This document shows, piece after piece, positions 1-7,619 of a DNA stretch of 64,000 nucleotides. The translations under genes were made by a program, and so were the position numbers. Position 1 is the first letter of the stretch, and every line of letters begins with the position of its first letter. A model generated the notes under the pieces. The model ran no database searches and was not told where the DNA came from. It saw only the letters and a program-made list of their open reading frames with translations. The stretch spans positions 62,001 to 126,000 of the forward strand of contig NZ_JAPMLQ010000008.1 in NCBI RefSeq assembly GCF_026410305.1, written 5' to 3'. Source of the DNA: Sulfitobacter sp. F26204. Lineage in GTDB: Bacteria > Pseudomonadota > Alphaproteobacteria > Rhodobacterales > Rhodobacteraceae.

Positions 1-640
1 TCGGCGCCAATCCCGCCTCGATGCACCGATTGCTTATCGAAGGACCTCGTTGAAACATTATGCTCCGGACGCACCGTTGTGAGAGTGGAGGCGTTCAAAG
101 GTCAGGATTTGCCCACCGCCATGGCAGAATGTGCACTGGTCGAAGAACAATGAATTGTGCTGATTGCTCGTCATCCCGATGAACTGACAGCGACCATGGC
201 TCCTGGCAGTATTTTAAACATTGTATTCGAAAACATGGGCAGAGGCGTAGCGCTGGCACGTGTTACCCCGGCAGAACAGTCATGACCGTGACCATTGCTG
301 GTTTCGGAAGTCCCCAGATTCTCGGTCACAGCGACCGAGGGATCGCCGCTTTTGCGCTAGATGCTGGCGGAGTATTTACTGGAGGTGGCCGTCGATCAGT
401 TGACGGTTCTGTTGGCTCCGCGCCGCATGGTTATCGGGGATGTCGAACGTTTCCCCGGCCTGAGCAATTTCCTTTATCTGAATGGGCCGAAGCGAGCCAT
501 GGACAGGCTCGCAAGCGCGGGGGGGCACTATATCGGCACCGGTGCGCTTGACACGCCCGATACACAACAGGCTACCACACAGTTCAACTGGATCGCCATG
601 AGCGCGGCCAACCAATGCTGCGATGCCGCACGGTGATGAT
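1..640 (+). pseudogene. Degraded coding remnants, unrecognised
   Basis: The reading frame is open from base 1 to a stop at 283-285 but is broken by an in-frame TGA at 151-153. On either side the translation reads like ordinary protein (for example IVLIARHPDELTATM after the stop). A second piece starts with ATG at 282, overlapping the first as ATGA, and coding character then moves to the frame of 361-636, which implies a frameshift. The second piece contains APRRMVIGDVERFPGLSNF, which faintly recalls the C-terminal part of ROK-type sugar kinases, but I cannot confirm this. The ATGA overlap suggests two genes of a former operon. From 640 to the next gene at 833 I see no coding sequence, only an AT-rich promoter region. 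Confidence 0.35.
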
Positions 641-808
641 GGTACACCCGACCAAAAGAAGCTGTGCGGATTTACCTATGCGCCTATGCAACGGACCGCA
701 AAGGTGGACATAGAGGCAAAATGCACAATTGCCGGGCCCGACTGGGTGCCAATTGCATACGCAGGTTTTATGCTTGAAAATTCATAACTCCGTGGCTATG
801 AATAAGTG

Positions 809-824
809 ATAACCAAAGAGCTAT
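809..824 (+). promoter_or_regulatory. Putative operator of the ArsR-type regulator
   Basis: ATAACCAA (809-816) faces GCTAT (820-824) in an imperfect dyad just before the ArsR-family start at 833. Sites of the ATAACCAA...TTGGTTAT kind are expected for autoregulated ArsR/SRPBCC pairs. The right arm is degenerate, so this is a tentative call from position and partial symmetry. Confidence 0.3.
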
Positions 825-832
825 GAGTTCTC

Positions 833-1156
833 ATGACCCAGTCCCACGATGTCCTGTTCCGAACGCTCGCGGATCCGACGCGCCGGGCGATCTTTGAGCG
901 CCTGTGCCGCAAGGGCGACCAGACGGTCAAGGCATTGACCGCTCACGCGGGGATTTCCCAGCCGGCGGTCTCGAAACACCTTGGTGTGCTCAAACGGGCT
1001 GGGCTCGTCACCGACCGCCAGGATGGCCGCCAGACACATTACAGCCCGCAACTTGACGCCCTGACGCCACTCACGGATTGGACGGTACGGATGGCGAGCT
1101 TCTGGGAAAGCCGCTTCGACAACCTCGAAGACCTGCTGAAAAGGATGGACAATTGA
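833..1156 (+). CDS. ArsR-family winged-helix repressor (SdpR-like, non-metal type)
   Basis: A 107-residue DNA-binding protein. The N-terminal half has the ArsR winged-helix signature: LADPTRRAIFERL, then a recognition helix in GISQPAVSKHLGVLKRAGLV, then a wing DRQDGRQTHY. There is no cysteine metal motif of the ELCVCDL kind, so it is unlikely to sense arsenic or heavy metals. It belongs to the group of ArsR regulators that sit directly before SRPBCC (AHSA1) genes. Its TGA stop at 1154-1156 overlaps the TTG start of the next gene, so the two are translationally coupled. It probably represses its own operon through a site just upstream. The effector is unknown. Confidence 0.88.
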   Translation: MTQSHDVLFRTLADPTRRAIFERLCRKGDQTVKALTAHAGISQPAVSKHLGVLKRAGLVTDRQDGRQTHYSPQLDALTPLTDWTVRMASFWESRFDNLEDLLKRMDN

Positions 1157-1563
1157 CTGAAACATCGATCGAAACCCGTGCTGTCGTCGTCGAGCGGGAC
1201 CTGCTGCATCCGCCAGAAAAGATCTGGCGTGCCCTCACCCAATCCCACTTGATCGGCGAATGGCTGATGAAGACCGACTTTGTGCCTGAATTGGGGCATC
1301 GTTTCGGATTTAGCGCGGATTGGGGCGAGGTCGCCTGCGAGGTTCGGGCGGTCGAAAAACATGAGGTACTGGAATATTGCTGGGATGCCGGGGATCTGAG
1401 GTCGGTGGTGACCTGGACCCTCAAACCGACCGGCAAGGGAACGCGTCTGCGCATGGAGCAAACCGGTTTCCGGAGGGATCAGCCAAACTATTACGGCGGT
1501 GCGAAACTCGGCTGGCCGCGCTTCTTCGACAGGCTGGAGCAGGTGCTGGCCGAGATGACTTGA
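1153..1563 (+). CDS. SRPBCC (AHSA1-like) domain protein
   Basis: A protein of about 136 residues with the START/Bet v1-like helix-grip fold of the AHSA1 family. Recognisable pieces are VVVERDLLHPPEKIWRALT at the N-terminus, the central VEKHEVLEYCW and the C-terminal GWPRFFDRLEQVL. I chose TTG at 1153 because it overlaps the upstream stop as TTGA and because family members begin a few residues before this point. The upstream ATG at 1078 in the same frame would lie inside the regulator gene. Such proteins bind small hydrophobic ligands, and the actual ligand is not known. The gene is co-transcribed with the ArsR-type repressor. Confidence 0.85.
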   Translation: MTETSIETRAVVVERDLLHPPEKIWRALTQSHLIGEWLMKTDFVPELGHRFGFSADWGEVACEVRAVEKHEVLEYCWDAGDLRSVVTWTLKPTGKGTRLRMEQTGFRRDQPNYYGGAKLGWPRFFDRLEQVLAEMT

Positions 1564-1614
1564 AGCGCGACGAGGTCATGCGACCCGGCGCAGAAGAACA
1601 TGAGGACCATGGGT

Positions 1615-1995
1615 ATGAACGATGTTCAATCAGAGAAAACTCCGGCGCAGAAGATCGACGAGAGGATCGCGGAACTCGGCGATTGGCGGGGCGACATGCT
1701 CTCGCGGATCCGGGCGTTGATCAAGGCGGCGGAGCCTCAAATCGTTGAAGAATGGAAATGGCGCGGCGTCCCGACATGGTATCGCGATGGCATGATCTGT
1801 ACCGGCGAGACCTACAAGGACAAGGTCAAGATGACCTTCGCCAAGGGCGCGTCCCTGCCTGATCCAGCGGGTCTTTTCAATTCCAGCCTCGACGGTAACG
1901 TCCGGCGTGCAATTGATTTCCACGAGGACGACGTAATCGACGAGGAGGCGCTGCTAGCGCTCATCCGCGCCGCGGTGGCGCTGAACGCTTCATGA
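1615..1995 (+). CDS. DUF1801 domain protein
   Basis: A protein of about 126 residues matching the DUF1801 (YdhG/IscU-interacting-like) family. The motif EEWKWRGVPTWYRDGMICT, followed by DKVKMTFAKGASLPDPAGLFN, is typical, as is the acidic C-terminus with DEEALLALIRAAV. The start at 1615 is preferred over ATG 1600 or 1609 because GAGGA at 1602-1606 is spaced about eight bases from it. The function of the family is not established. The genes just upstream (ArsR and SRPBCC) often keep company with DUF1801 proteins, so the three may form one operon, separated here by about 50 bases. Confidence 0.85.
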   Translation: MNDVQSEKTPAQKIDERIAELGDWRGDMLSRIRALIKAAEPQIVEEWKWRGVPTWYRDGMICTGETYKDKVKMTFAKGASLPDPAGLFNSSLDGNVRRAIDFHEDDVIDEEALLALIRAAVALNAS

Positions 1996-2047
1996 TCCTT
2001 CGGGCCAGAACCCTTTCCGCATCCGCCGATTTTGAATGGAGGTACAA

Positions 2048-2265
2048 TTGAACTGGAGTAAGTTGATAAGATAGTGCCATCGCTGGCTGTCGATCGTTTT
2101 CACCCTGATCGTGCTTGGCATCTTCGGAGCCCAGGGATTGGGCAAGGAACCCGTGGAATGGGTCTATTTCCTGCCCTTGTTCCCTTTGTTCCTGATGCTG
2201 CTCACCGGCCTCTATCTGTTGCGTTGCCTTATCTTGGCAGGCAGCGCAGTGAACCTGCCGAGTGA
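2048..2265 (+). pseudogene. Broken small membrane protein gene
   Basis: A GGAGGT ribosome-binding site at 2038-2043 precedes TTG at 2048. The translation starts LNWSKLIR, hits TAG at 2072-2074 and continues in the same frame with CHRWLSIVFTLIVLGIF and a second hydrophobic helix, PLFPLFLMLLTGLYL. After about 2220 the expected ending (ALPYLGRQRSEPAE and stop at 2263-2265) is in another frame, consistent with loss of one base near the run ctgttgcg. Small two-helix proteins starting MNWRKLIRQxHRW are common in proteobacteria. This copy has both a premature stop and a frameshift and should be inactive unless the sequence contains errors. Confidence 0.6.
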
Positions 2266-2393
2266 CACCAACGACAGTCGAATGGCAGAAAGAAATTGCG
2301 GTCCTGACAGTCGGCGCTGCCTATGAAGTGCCCGATGAAGGCGACAGAGCATCGGTCGCCTTGTGGTTCGGGCTGACACCTACCGCCAACAGG

Positions 2394-2424
2394 GCCATAC
2401 GATGGGGTTCACCCATCGTATGGC
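2394..2424. terminator. Perfect 13-bp stem-loop
   Basis: GCCATACGATGGG at 2394-2406 is exactly complementary to 2412-2424, with a 5-base loop. It lies 13 bases beyond the stop of the minus-strand VOC gene, where a transcript end is expected. There is no strong U tract on either side, so it may act as an RNA 3' stabiliser rather than a classical intrinsic terminator. Confidence 0.5.
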
Positions 2425-2437
2425 ATTGGCGCAGCGT

Positions 2438-2884
2438 TCACGATCCAGGCTCCTCGTCCCAGCGGCGTTGCATCTCGTCCGGGTTCAACTTTTCGATGGT
2501 TTGCGACAGCATCCATCTGTGGCCGAAGGGATCCAGCACCATCGCATTGCGTTCGCCGAAACTCTGATCGGTCGCGGCACGCAAGACTGTGGCACCGGCA
2601 TCTACGGCACGGGCCAGGTCGTCATCGACCGCTTCCGTCAATAGGTGCAGCGTCACCGGCGAACCTCCGATCGTGTCGGGGCTGAGCGCACCGAAATCGG
2701 GATACTCGTCGGCAAGCATGACGATGCTGCCACCGAATTTCAATTCCGCATGACCGATCCGGCCATCGGAGGGATCGGTCATGCGGAATTCTTCCGTTGC
2801 ACCGAAGGCAGCGGTGTAGAACGCAATGGCCGCCTTGGCGTCCTTTGTTACGATATAGGGAATAACTGTTGTGACTGAAGACAT
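2438..2884 (-). CDS. VOC-family (PhnB/glyoxalase-like) protein
   Basis: A 148-residue protein of the vicinal-oxygen-chelate superfamily, PhnB-like branch. It shows VIPYIVTKDAKAAIAFYTAAFG at the start (beta-alpha unit), FRMTDPSDGRIGHAELKFGG in the middle, and the ending GERNAMVLDPFGHRWMLSQ, which is typical of the second half of these proteins. I took the ATG at 2884 because homologues begin near MSSVTTVIPY. A longer in-frame start at 2947 would run through the operator and into the divergent gene. The substrate cannot be assigned. It is transcribed divergently from the TetR-family gene 48 bases away and is probably its regulatory target. The C-terminus LNPDEMQRRWDE is also typical of the family. 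Confidence 0.88.
   Translation of the reverse strand: MSSVTTVIPYIVTKDAKAAIAFYTAAFGATEEFRMTDPSDGRIGHAELKFGGSIVMLADEYPDFGALSPDTIGGSPVTLHLLTEAVDDDLARAVDAGATVLRAATDQSFGERNAMVLDPFGHRWMLSQTIEKLNPDEMQRRWDEEPGS
2742..2790. repeat. Perfect 19-bp inverted repeat inside the VOC gene
   Basis: The arms 2742-2760 and 2772-2790 are exact reverse complements, separated by 11 bases. They fall wholly inside the coding sequence, encoding the conserved stretch around FRMTDPS and RIGHAEL. The protein motif is normal for the family, so the repeat may be coincidental codon choice or may form a hairpin in the mRNA. Confidence 0.75.
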
Positions 2885-2910
2885 GGTCCGCCCTTGTGTT
2901 TCTCTTACAA

Positions 2911-2928
2911 TTACGTTGCGGAACGTAA
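2911..2928. promoter_or_regulatory. Palindromic operator between VOC and TetR genes
   Basis: TTACGTT (2911-2917), GCGG, AACGTAA (2922-2928) form a perfect 7-bp dyad, centred in the 48-base gap between the divergent VOC gene and the TetR gene. Size, symmetry and position fit a TetR-type operator controlling both promoters. Confidence 0.65.
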
Positions 2929-2932
2929 AATA

Positions 2933-3556
2933 ATGATTCAAGATCAATCAGAAGAAACAAGGCCCCGTGGCCGGCCGCCGAGTAAAGCCGCCCGAAAACG
3001 AGCGCTGTCGACAGCGCATGATATCCTAATGGAAGAGGGGTTTGGGTCCCTGTCAATCGAGGCGGTGGCAACGAAATCTGGAGTCGGGAAGCCGACGATC
3101 TACCGGAACTGGGGGAATGCCTGTGAACTCGCCATGGCGGCGTTGATGATGGCCGAACCGCAGGAACCGACAGAGCGAGGCGGCTCCCTGAAATCAGACC
3201 TGACTGCACAGATGCGAACGCTGGTGAAAGCTTTTGCCACGACACGCGGGCGGCAGATCACCATGACACTGGCGGCCGCCGACCCGGAAAGCGAAATGAC
3301 CAAGGCCTTCCGCAACCAAGTGATCCTGTCGAGCCGGGAAACGGGACGCGGCATGATCGAGCAAGCCATCAACAGAGGTGACATCACCCGACCGGACGAC
3401 ATCGAGGTCGTTCTGGATGTCATCTATGGCCCTGTGTTCTATCGTCTGCTGGTCGGCCATCGGCCTCTCGATCAGGCCTTCGCAGATCATCTCGTGTTCG
3501 CAGTTCTCAGAATTCTGGAATGTGTCACCGATGATCGGACTATCAGCCATTGGTGA
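2933..3556 (+). CDS. TetR/AcrR-family transcriptional repressor
   Basis: A 207-residue regulator. An AT-hook-like basic start (RPRGRPPSKAARKR) leads into a TetR helix-turn-helix: AHDILMEEGFGSLSIEAVA, then KSGVGKPTIYRNWGNACEL with the usual TIYR recognition helix. The C-terminal part (about residues 75-200) is the ligand-binding/dimerisation domain, with ending features (DVIYGPVFYRLLVGH, FADHLVFAVLRIL) of the TetR_C_16-like class. I chose ATG at 2933, just after the operator. An earlier in-frame ATG at 2894 would place the operator inside the gene. It most likely represses itself and the divergent VOC gene. The inducer is unknown. Confidence 0.88.
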   Translation: MIQDQSEETRPRGRPPSKAARKRALSTAHDILMEEGFGSLSIEAVATKSGVGKPTIYRNWGNACELAMAALMMAEPQEPTERGGSLKSDLTAQMRTLVKAFATTRGRQITMTLAAADPESEMTKAFRNQVILSSRETGRGMIEQAINRGDITRPDDIEVVLDVIYGPVFYRLLVGHRPLDQAFADHLVFAVLRILECVTDDRTISHW

Positions 3557-3827
3557 AGCATAGTGTGGGAATTCCAGAAATGACGACGCGTGATACCTAT
3601 CGTGAGCTGTCGCATTTGCTGCCTGGCGCGTGGAGGTAATGTGAGGCTTTGAAGCTGACCAACCTCTCAATCCTGATTTTGATTTTCGAGGGCACGCGAA
3701 TAGGTCCAGGTTGATACCAGAGCCGACAACAATCCGAAAGTTTGCGACACTGCTGCTGCTTGCGCCCGTTCCAAAATGGAGCGTCTCGATACCCCTGATT
3801 TCGAAAAACCGCTTGACCCACACCAAT

Positions 3828-3851
3828 CATATCAATAGTTCCTGATGTATG
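3828..3851 (+). promoter_or_regulatory. Putative ArsR operator
   Basis: CATATCA (3828-3834) and TGATGTATG (3843-3851) form an imperfect dyad that reaches the arsR start at 3849. This is where ArsR autoregulatory sites lie. The rest of the 292-base gap after the TetR gene contains no coding sequence I can recognise. Confidence 0.35.
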
Positions 3852-4181
3852 GATAACAAACACGCTCTCGACGCTTTCGCCGCTCTCAGCCAGTCTACGC
3901 GCCTCGATGTATTCCGCCTACTCATTAAGGCCGGAGAAGCGGGCATGACGGCAGGTGACATCGGCGAAACCCTCGGGGTGCGTCAGAATACGATGTCTGC
4001 CAACCTGAGCATTCTGTCCCGCGCTAATCTGATCCGGAACAAACGGGAGGGACGCAGCATCCGCTATTTCGCCGACATGGACGGCATGCGCGGTCTATTG
4101 GCTTTCCTCATGGAAGATTGCTGCGGCGGTCGTCCTGATCTTTGCCAACCCGTCATCAATGAACTTGCTTGTACAAGCTAA
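3849..4181 (+). CDS. arsR: ArsR arsenite-responsive repressor
   Basis: A 110-residue ArsR/SmtB winged-helix protein. HALDAFAALSQSTRLDVFRLL opens the fold and GVRQNTMSANLSILSRANLI is the recognition helix. Near the C-terminus a vicinal cysteine pair and a third cysteine (EDCCGGRPDLCQ, about residues 91-101) form a likely As(III) site of the kind seen in ArsR proteins whose cysteines lie outside the DNA-binding helix. Family members commonly begin MDKKHAL, which supports this start. The gene heads an operon with acr3 and arsC and should be released from DNA by arsenite. Confidence 0.92.
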   Translation: MDNKHALDAFAALSQSTRLDVFRLLIKAGEAGMTAGDIGETLGVRQNTMSANLSILSRANLIRNKREGRSIRYFADMDGMRGLLAFLMEDCCGGRPDLCQPVINELACTS

Positions 4182-4215
4182 TGCGCTGAACTGTTAGAAT
4201 GGATACCTGACCGAC

Positions 4216-5283
4216 ATGACCGATACATCGCTCCCCGCTGCGGCGGGTTTGGGAACCTTTGAACGCTGGTTGTCCGTCTGGGTGGCACTTGCCATTGGCA
4301 GCGGACTGCTACTGGGTAATCTTTTTCCGGGTTTCTTTTCTTTTCTGGCCTCGCTGGAGGTAGCCTCGGTCAACCTGCCGGTGGCCGTGCTTATCTGGGC
4401 AATGGTCTACCCGATGATGGTCGGAGTGGATTTTGGCGCATTACGCCAAGTCGGGGACAAGCCAAAAGGGCTGGTCGTAACCATAGTCGTCAACTGGCTG
4501 ATCAAACCCTTCACGATGGCCGCCCTCGGCGTGTTGTTCTTCGAGCATGTCTTCGCGGGCCTCATCCCACCCGACGATGCGCAGGCTTACCTCGCGGGTG
4601 TTATCCTGCTGGGGGCTGCGCCCTGCACCGCGATGGTCTTCGTCTGGTCAAACCTCACACGGGGCGATGCGACCTACACGCTGGTGCAGGTCAGCGTAAA
4701 CGATGTAATTATGGTTTTCGCCTTTGCGCCTATCGTCGCTTTCCTACTCGGCATAACGGACATTGTCGTGCCGTGGGATACGCTGCTGCTGTCAGTGGGC
4801 CTTTATGTCATGCTGCCCCTGTTGGCCGGGTATCTGACGCGTAGGAATTTGGTAGAGAATGGAGGCGAGGCAGCGGTCGATGCCTTCAAATCCCGCGTGC
4901 AACCGTTCTCGATCATCGGGCTTCTGGTGACGGTAGTGCTGCTGTTCGGGTTTCAGGGCGAGGTAATTCTTGACCACCCGTTGGTCATCGTACTGATCGC
5001 AGTGCCACTGCTGATCCAGTCCTACGGCATCTTTTTCTTGGCCTATGGCGCTGCACGGGCATGGGGTATCCCGTATAATGTGGCTGCGCCCTGCGCCATG
5101 ATCGGCACGTCCAACTTTTTCGAGTTGGCCGTCGCTGTAGCCATCAGCCTATTCGGGCTGGGATCGGGAGCGGCGCTCGCAACCGTCGTCGGAGTCCTTG
5201 TCGAAGTGCCGGTGATGCTCTCACTCGTTGCCTTTGCCAACCGGACGCAGCATTGGTTCCCCAAAGAGGGGAATGCCCCATGA
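4216..5283 (+). CDS. acr3: Acr3-type arsenite efflux permease
   Basis: A 355-residue integral membrane protein with about ten hydrophobic segments, the usual size for Acr3. It carries the family motifs: [20 protein letters not shown] with the essential cysteine in the fourth membrane segment, the following [13 protein letters not shown], and [20 protein letters not shown] near the end. Acr3 exports As(III) using the proton-motive force and is unrelated to ArsB. The gene lies 34 bases after arsR, and its TGA overlaps the arsC ATG (ATGA at 5280-5283), so permease and reductase are made together. Confidence 0.95.
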   Translation: MTDTSLPAAAGLGTFERWLSVWVALAIGSGLLLGNLFPGFFSFLASLEVASVNLPVAVLIWAMVYPMMVGVDFGALRQVGDKPKGLVVTIVVNWLIKPFTMAALGVLFFEHVFAGLIPPDDAQAYLAGVILLGAAPCTAMVFVWSNLTRGDATYTLVQVSVNDVIMVFAFAPIVAFLLGITDIVVPWDTLLLSVGLYVMLPLLAGYLTRRNLVENGGEAAVDAFKSRVQPFSIIGLLVTVVLLFGFQGEVILDHPLVIVLIAVPLLIQSYGIFFLAYGAARAWGIPYNVAAPCAMIGTSNFFELAVAVAISLFGLGSGAALATVVGVLVEVPVMLSLVAFANRTQHWFPKEGNAP

Positions 5284-5702
5284 GCATCGTCATCCACCAT
5301 AACCCAGACTGCGGCACCTCGCGCAACGTATTGGCGATCATCAAAGCGTCAGGCAAGATGCCTGTGGTGATCGAATACCTTCAAACCGGCTGGACCCGTC
5401 CGCAGCTTCTGGCGCTGTTCGCAGCTGCCGGTTTGACGCCCCGCACTGCCCTGCGGACGACAAAATCCCCGGCTGAGGAACTTGGGCTGCTTGATCCCTC
5501 AATGGACGACGAGACGCTGCTCGCGGCCATGCTGAAGCACCCCGTTCTGGTCAACCGTCCTATTGTTTGCTCGCCCAAGGGTGTACGGCTGTGCCGCCCT
5601 AGCGAAACCGTGCTGGATCTTCTTGACCGCCTGCCACCGGGCCCGATGTTGAAAGAGGATGGCACGCCGCTGATCGACGCGGAAGGGCACCGTTTGGGCT
5701 GA
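5280..5702 (+). CDS. arsC: Arsenate reductase (glutaredoxin-dependent ArsC)
   Basis: A 140-residue ArsC of the thioredoxin-fold, glutaredoxin-coupled type. The catalytic motif [15 protein letters not shown] holds the single nucleophilic cysteine near residue 11, and the conserved segments [11 protein letters not shown] and [10 protein letters not shown] follow. It reduces arsenate to arsenite, which Acr3 then exports. The start at 5280 gives the expected N-terminus [12 protein letters not shown] and overlaps the acr3 stop. A longer in-frame start at 5253 lies within acr3. No internal oddities are seen. Confidence 0.94.
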   Translation: MSIVIHHNPDCGTSRNVLAIIKASGKMPVVIEYLQTGWTRPQLLALFAAAGLTPRTALRTTKSPAEELGLLDPSMDDETLLAAMLKHPVLVNRPIVCSPKGVRLCRPSETVLDLLDRLPPGPMLKEDGTPLIDAEGHRLG

Positions 5703-5760
5703 TACATAGAACATCGAAGAAACCCATTTTTCCATCGATACCGATTGACTGTTGGAAGCC

Positions 5761-5876
5761 GTGCCCGCAACGATTGCCCTGCTTAACGGGTCGCTGCGTG
5801 ATCGCTCGCTCAGTCAACTGATCACCTAGGTAGCCGCCGCGATTGAGGGCGAAGATGCGAACCCTTTGACTGCATC
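5761..5876 (+). pseudogene. Possible arsH (NADPH-dependent FMN reductase) remnant
   Basis: Starting at GTG 5761 the translation VPATIALLNGSLRDRSLSQLIT resembles the flavin-binding P-loop region of ArsH-type FMN reductases (GSLRxxSxSxxL). A stop follows at 5827-5829 and the similarity is then lost. Position directly after arsC is where arsH is often found. The piece is only about 40 codons long, so the assignment is tentative. It abuts the purU remnant at about 5880, which suggests a deletion or recombination junction. Confidence 0.35.
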
Positions 5877-5879
5877 AGA

Positions 5880-6275
5880 ATGAGCAAGGAAAACACGGCC
5901 GAAGCCGAGATCATGCGCGTGGTTGAAAGTGTCGGTGGAGAATTGATCATTCTGACACGTTACATGCAGGTTCCCTCTGGTGAAAATGCGCCAGAAAATG
6001 TCTGGCGGAACCATCAATATCCACAATTGTATCCTACCCAGCTACAACAAAGAGTGCCCTTGCAAACAGGCGTTCCAACGCAGCGTAACACTTGTCGGCG
6101 CCACCTCCCATTATGTAACCACCGATCTGGATGAAGGCCGGATCATTTAACAGGACATAGTACGCGTTGCCCCTGCGCAATCCACATCGGATTGTGTTTC
6201 ATTAGGACGGTATGTGGAATCCCAGGTCCTGGCCCGCGCCATTCACGCCCATGCCCATCACCGGACATTTCTAAA
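5880..6275 (+). pseudogene. purU: purU (formyltetrahydrofolate deformylase) 3' remnant
   Basis: The C-terminal half of PurU is recognisable across broken frames. SKENTAEAEIMRVVE and GELIILTRYMQV match the KExxxEA...LVVLARYMQV region. After a frameshift near 6005 the frame reads INIHNCILPSYN, then QAFQRSVTLVGATSHYVTTD and LDEGRII, all hallmarks of the hydrolase domain. A TAA at 6148-6150 replaces the expected glutamate codon, and QDIVRVA then continues. The canonical IHHSFLPSF active-site stretch is altered to IHNCILPSY. The 5' half of the gene is absent. In intact form the enzyme releases formate from 10-formyl-THF, often alongside sarcosine/glycine genes. Confidence 0.7.
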
Positions 6276-6424
6276 GAGCGATAAGGACTCAGTCTTCCCC
6301 GCAACCTCGGGAAGTTTTTGATCCGAAAAGATGGGATGGACACTGCCGCAAAAAAGGTATCTGGCACCCGGTAAACCCTGCCATGTGCATTGAAACTCCC
6401 TTTGAAAAAAGCAATACTGTCACC

Positions 6425-7123
6425 ATGAAAAACGTACGGCCCAAGCAAACCAAAGAACCTACGGATCTGTCCCAGCGGGCCTTTGACAATATTCGGCAAA
6501 TGCTTTTCCATAACGAACTCGTCGCAGGGCAAAAAGTCCCGTTCAAGGACTTGTCGGTTCAACTGGGGATGAGCGTAACTCCGGTCTTGCACGCTTTGAA
6601 GTTCCTGGAGTTTCAAGGGCTGGTGCGACGCGAGCCGAACAAGGGCTATTTCATAGAACCACTTCAGCTTGAGGAAGTGGAAGAACTTTACACATTCCGC
6701 AGCCTTCTGGAACTGACACTGGTTGAAATTACAATCACGAAACTGGACAAATCCGGTGAGGCAGAGTTGCGGGCGGTGCATTCCGCCTATCTGCGTTCGC
6801 TTGAAAGCAATCTGACCCATCAGAAGCTAATTGCCGATCGCAATTTCCATCTGGCTATCGCTCAGCTCTCAGGCCAGTCTATCCGACTTGCCACGCTGAA
6901 AAACCTGTTTGACATGCTTCATCTGAAATACAAAACCAGTCTTGGCTATGTGACCAGCAAGCAATCCAATCAGGAAGACCACGGCAAAATTCTGGATGCA
7001 ATTCTGGCACGGGACCGGGATCTGGCCAAGTCGCTGCTGGCGGCGCATATCGAGAACAGCCGCATTCACGCCTGTTTGAATCTGCAACAGATGATTGCCG
7101 AAAAATCCCAAATTCAGGTCTAG
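6425..7123 (+). CDS. GntR-family regulator (FadR/FCD subfamily)
   Basis: A protein of about 232 residues. The N-terminal winged helix reads LSQRAFDNIRQMLFHNELVAGQ, then FKDLSVQLGMSVTPVLHALKFLEFQGLV, then RREPNKGYFIEPL. An all-helical FCD effector domain follows (VEELYTFRSLLELTLVE, later DRNFHLAIAQLSG and EDHGKILDAILARDRDLAKSLLAAHI), whose Asp and His residues usually coordinate a metal and a carboxylate ligand. No good ribosome-binding site is visible. An in-frame ATG at 6383 is an alternative start, but homologues begin near the chosen one. It faces the 3' end of the minus-strand catabolic operon and may control its AT-rich promoters. Confidence 0.88.
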   Translation: MKNVRPKQTKEPTDLSQRAFDNIRQMLFHNELVAGQKVPFKDLSVQLGMSVTPVLHALKFLEFQGLVRREPNKGYFIEPLQLEEVEELYTFRSLLELTLVEITITKLDKSGEAELRAVHSAYLRSLESNLTHQKLIADRNFHLAIAQLSGQSIRLATLKNLFDMLHLKYKTSLGYVTSKQSNQEDHGKILDAILARDRDLAKSLLAAHIENSRIHACLNLQQMIAEKSQIQV

Positions 7124-7169
7124 GGGTACAAAAGGCCCGGCCCGCCAAAGATCAGCGAGCCGACCAGAC

Positions 7170-7619
7170 TCAGAGTGAATCCTGATAAAATTGTTCGATT
7201 GCGGCAATCGCTTCGGGCGCAAGATTCAGTTCCTTTGCGCCGACCAACATGCCTTCCACGTAGTTCTTGGCAGGTTTGAACGGGCCTTGCGGATCAATCA
7301 CTTGATAAAGCTCGGTGTCGTACCATTTCCCGTCTTCCCCCAAGGCAATAAATGTCCTGCGTTCGTAATCTCCGATGTAATAGCCGGGTTTCACGTCCAG
7401 CTCTCGCATTTCCGCCTCATCCACTTCGAACATCGCACCATGCACCATCTTGCCCGGAGCATGGATGATATTGCTGATACCGGCTTCTTGGATTTTCGAC
7501 CAGAAATTGAACCGGATCTCATAATTCGGAATATAAGCTTTCATCATGAATTTTGCGCTTGGCAGCATTTTCAGCAGATAATCCATCTGCAAATTAGAGC
7601 CATAGCCGAAATGTATCAT
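7170..7619 (-). CDS. Gamma-glutamylcyclotransferase-like protein (AIG2/GGCT fold)
   Basis: A 149-residue protein with the GGCT/AIG2 fold. It opens with IHFGYGSNLQMDYL, containing the YGSNL substrate-loop motif, and includes SNIIHAPGKMVHGAMFEVDEAEM and ELDVKPGYYIGDYERR. In characterised members the corresponding LDxxEG segment supplies the catalytic glutamate. Here the position reads proline (LDVKPG), so activity of the usual kind is doubtful. Classical members convert gamma-glutamyl compounds to 5-oxoproline plus an amine. It overlaps the preceding B12-protein gene by ATGA (7616-7619) and is the last gene of the minus-strand run. A second, different GGCT-like gene lies at 33.7 kb. Confidence 0.8.
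   Translation of the reverse strand: MIHFGYGSNLQMDYLLKMLPSAKFMMKAYIPNYEIRFNFWSKIQEAGISNIIHAPGKMVHGAMFEVDEAEMRELDVKPGYYIGDYERRTFIALGEDGKWYDTELYQVIDPQGPFKPAKNYVEGMLVGAKELNLAPEAIAAIEQFYQDSL

Noticed and set aside
3194-3826. Minus-strand open frame across the TetR gene and the gap before arsR
   Set aside because: Mostly antisense to the TetR gene; the part in the gap has no recognisable protein character.
6143-6820. Minus-strand open frame of 225 codons opposite the purU remnant and GntR gene
   Set aside because: No family motif, and it overlaps a clearly coding GntR gene on the other strand.
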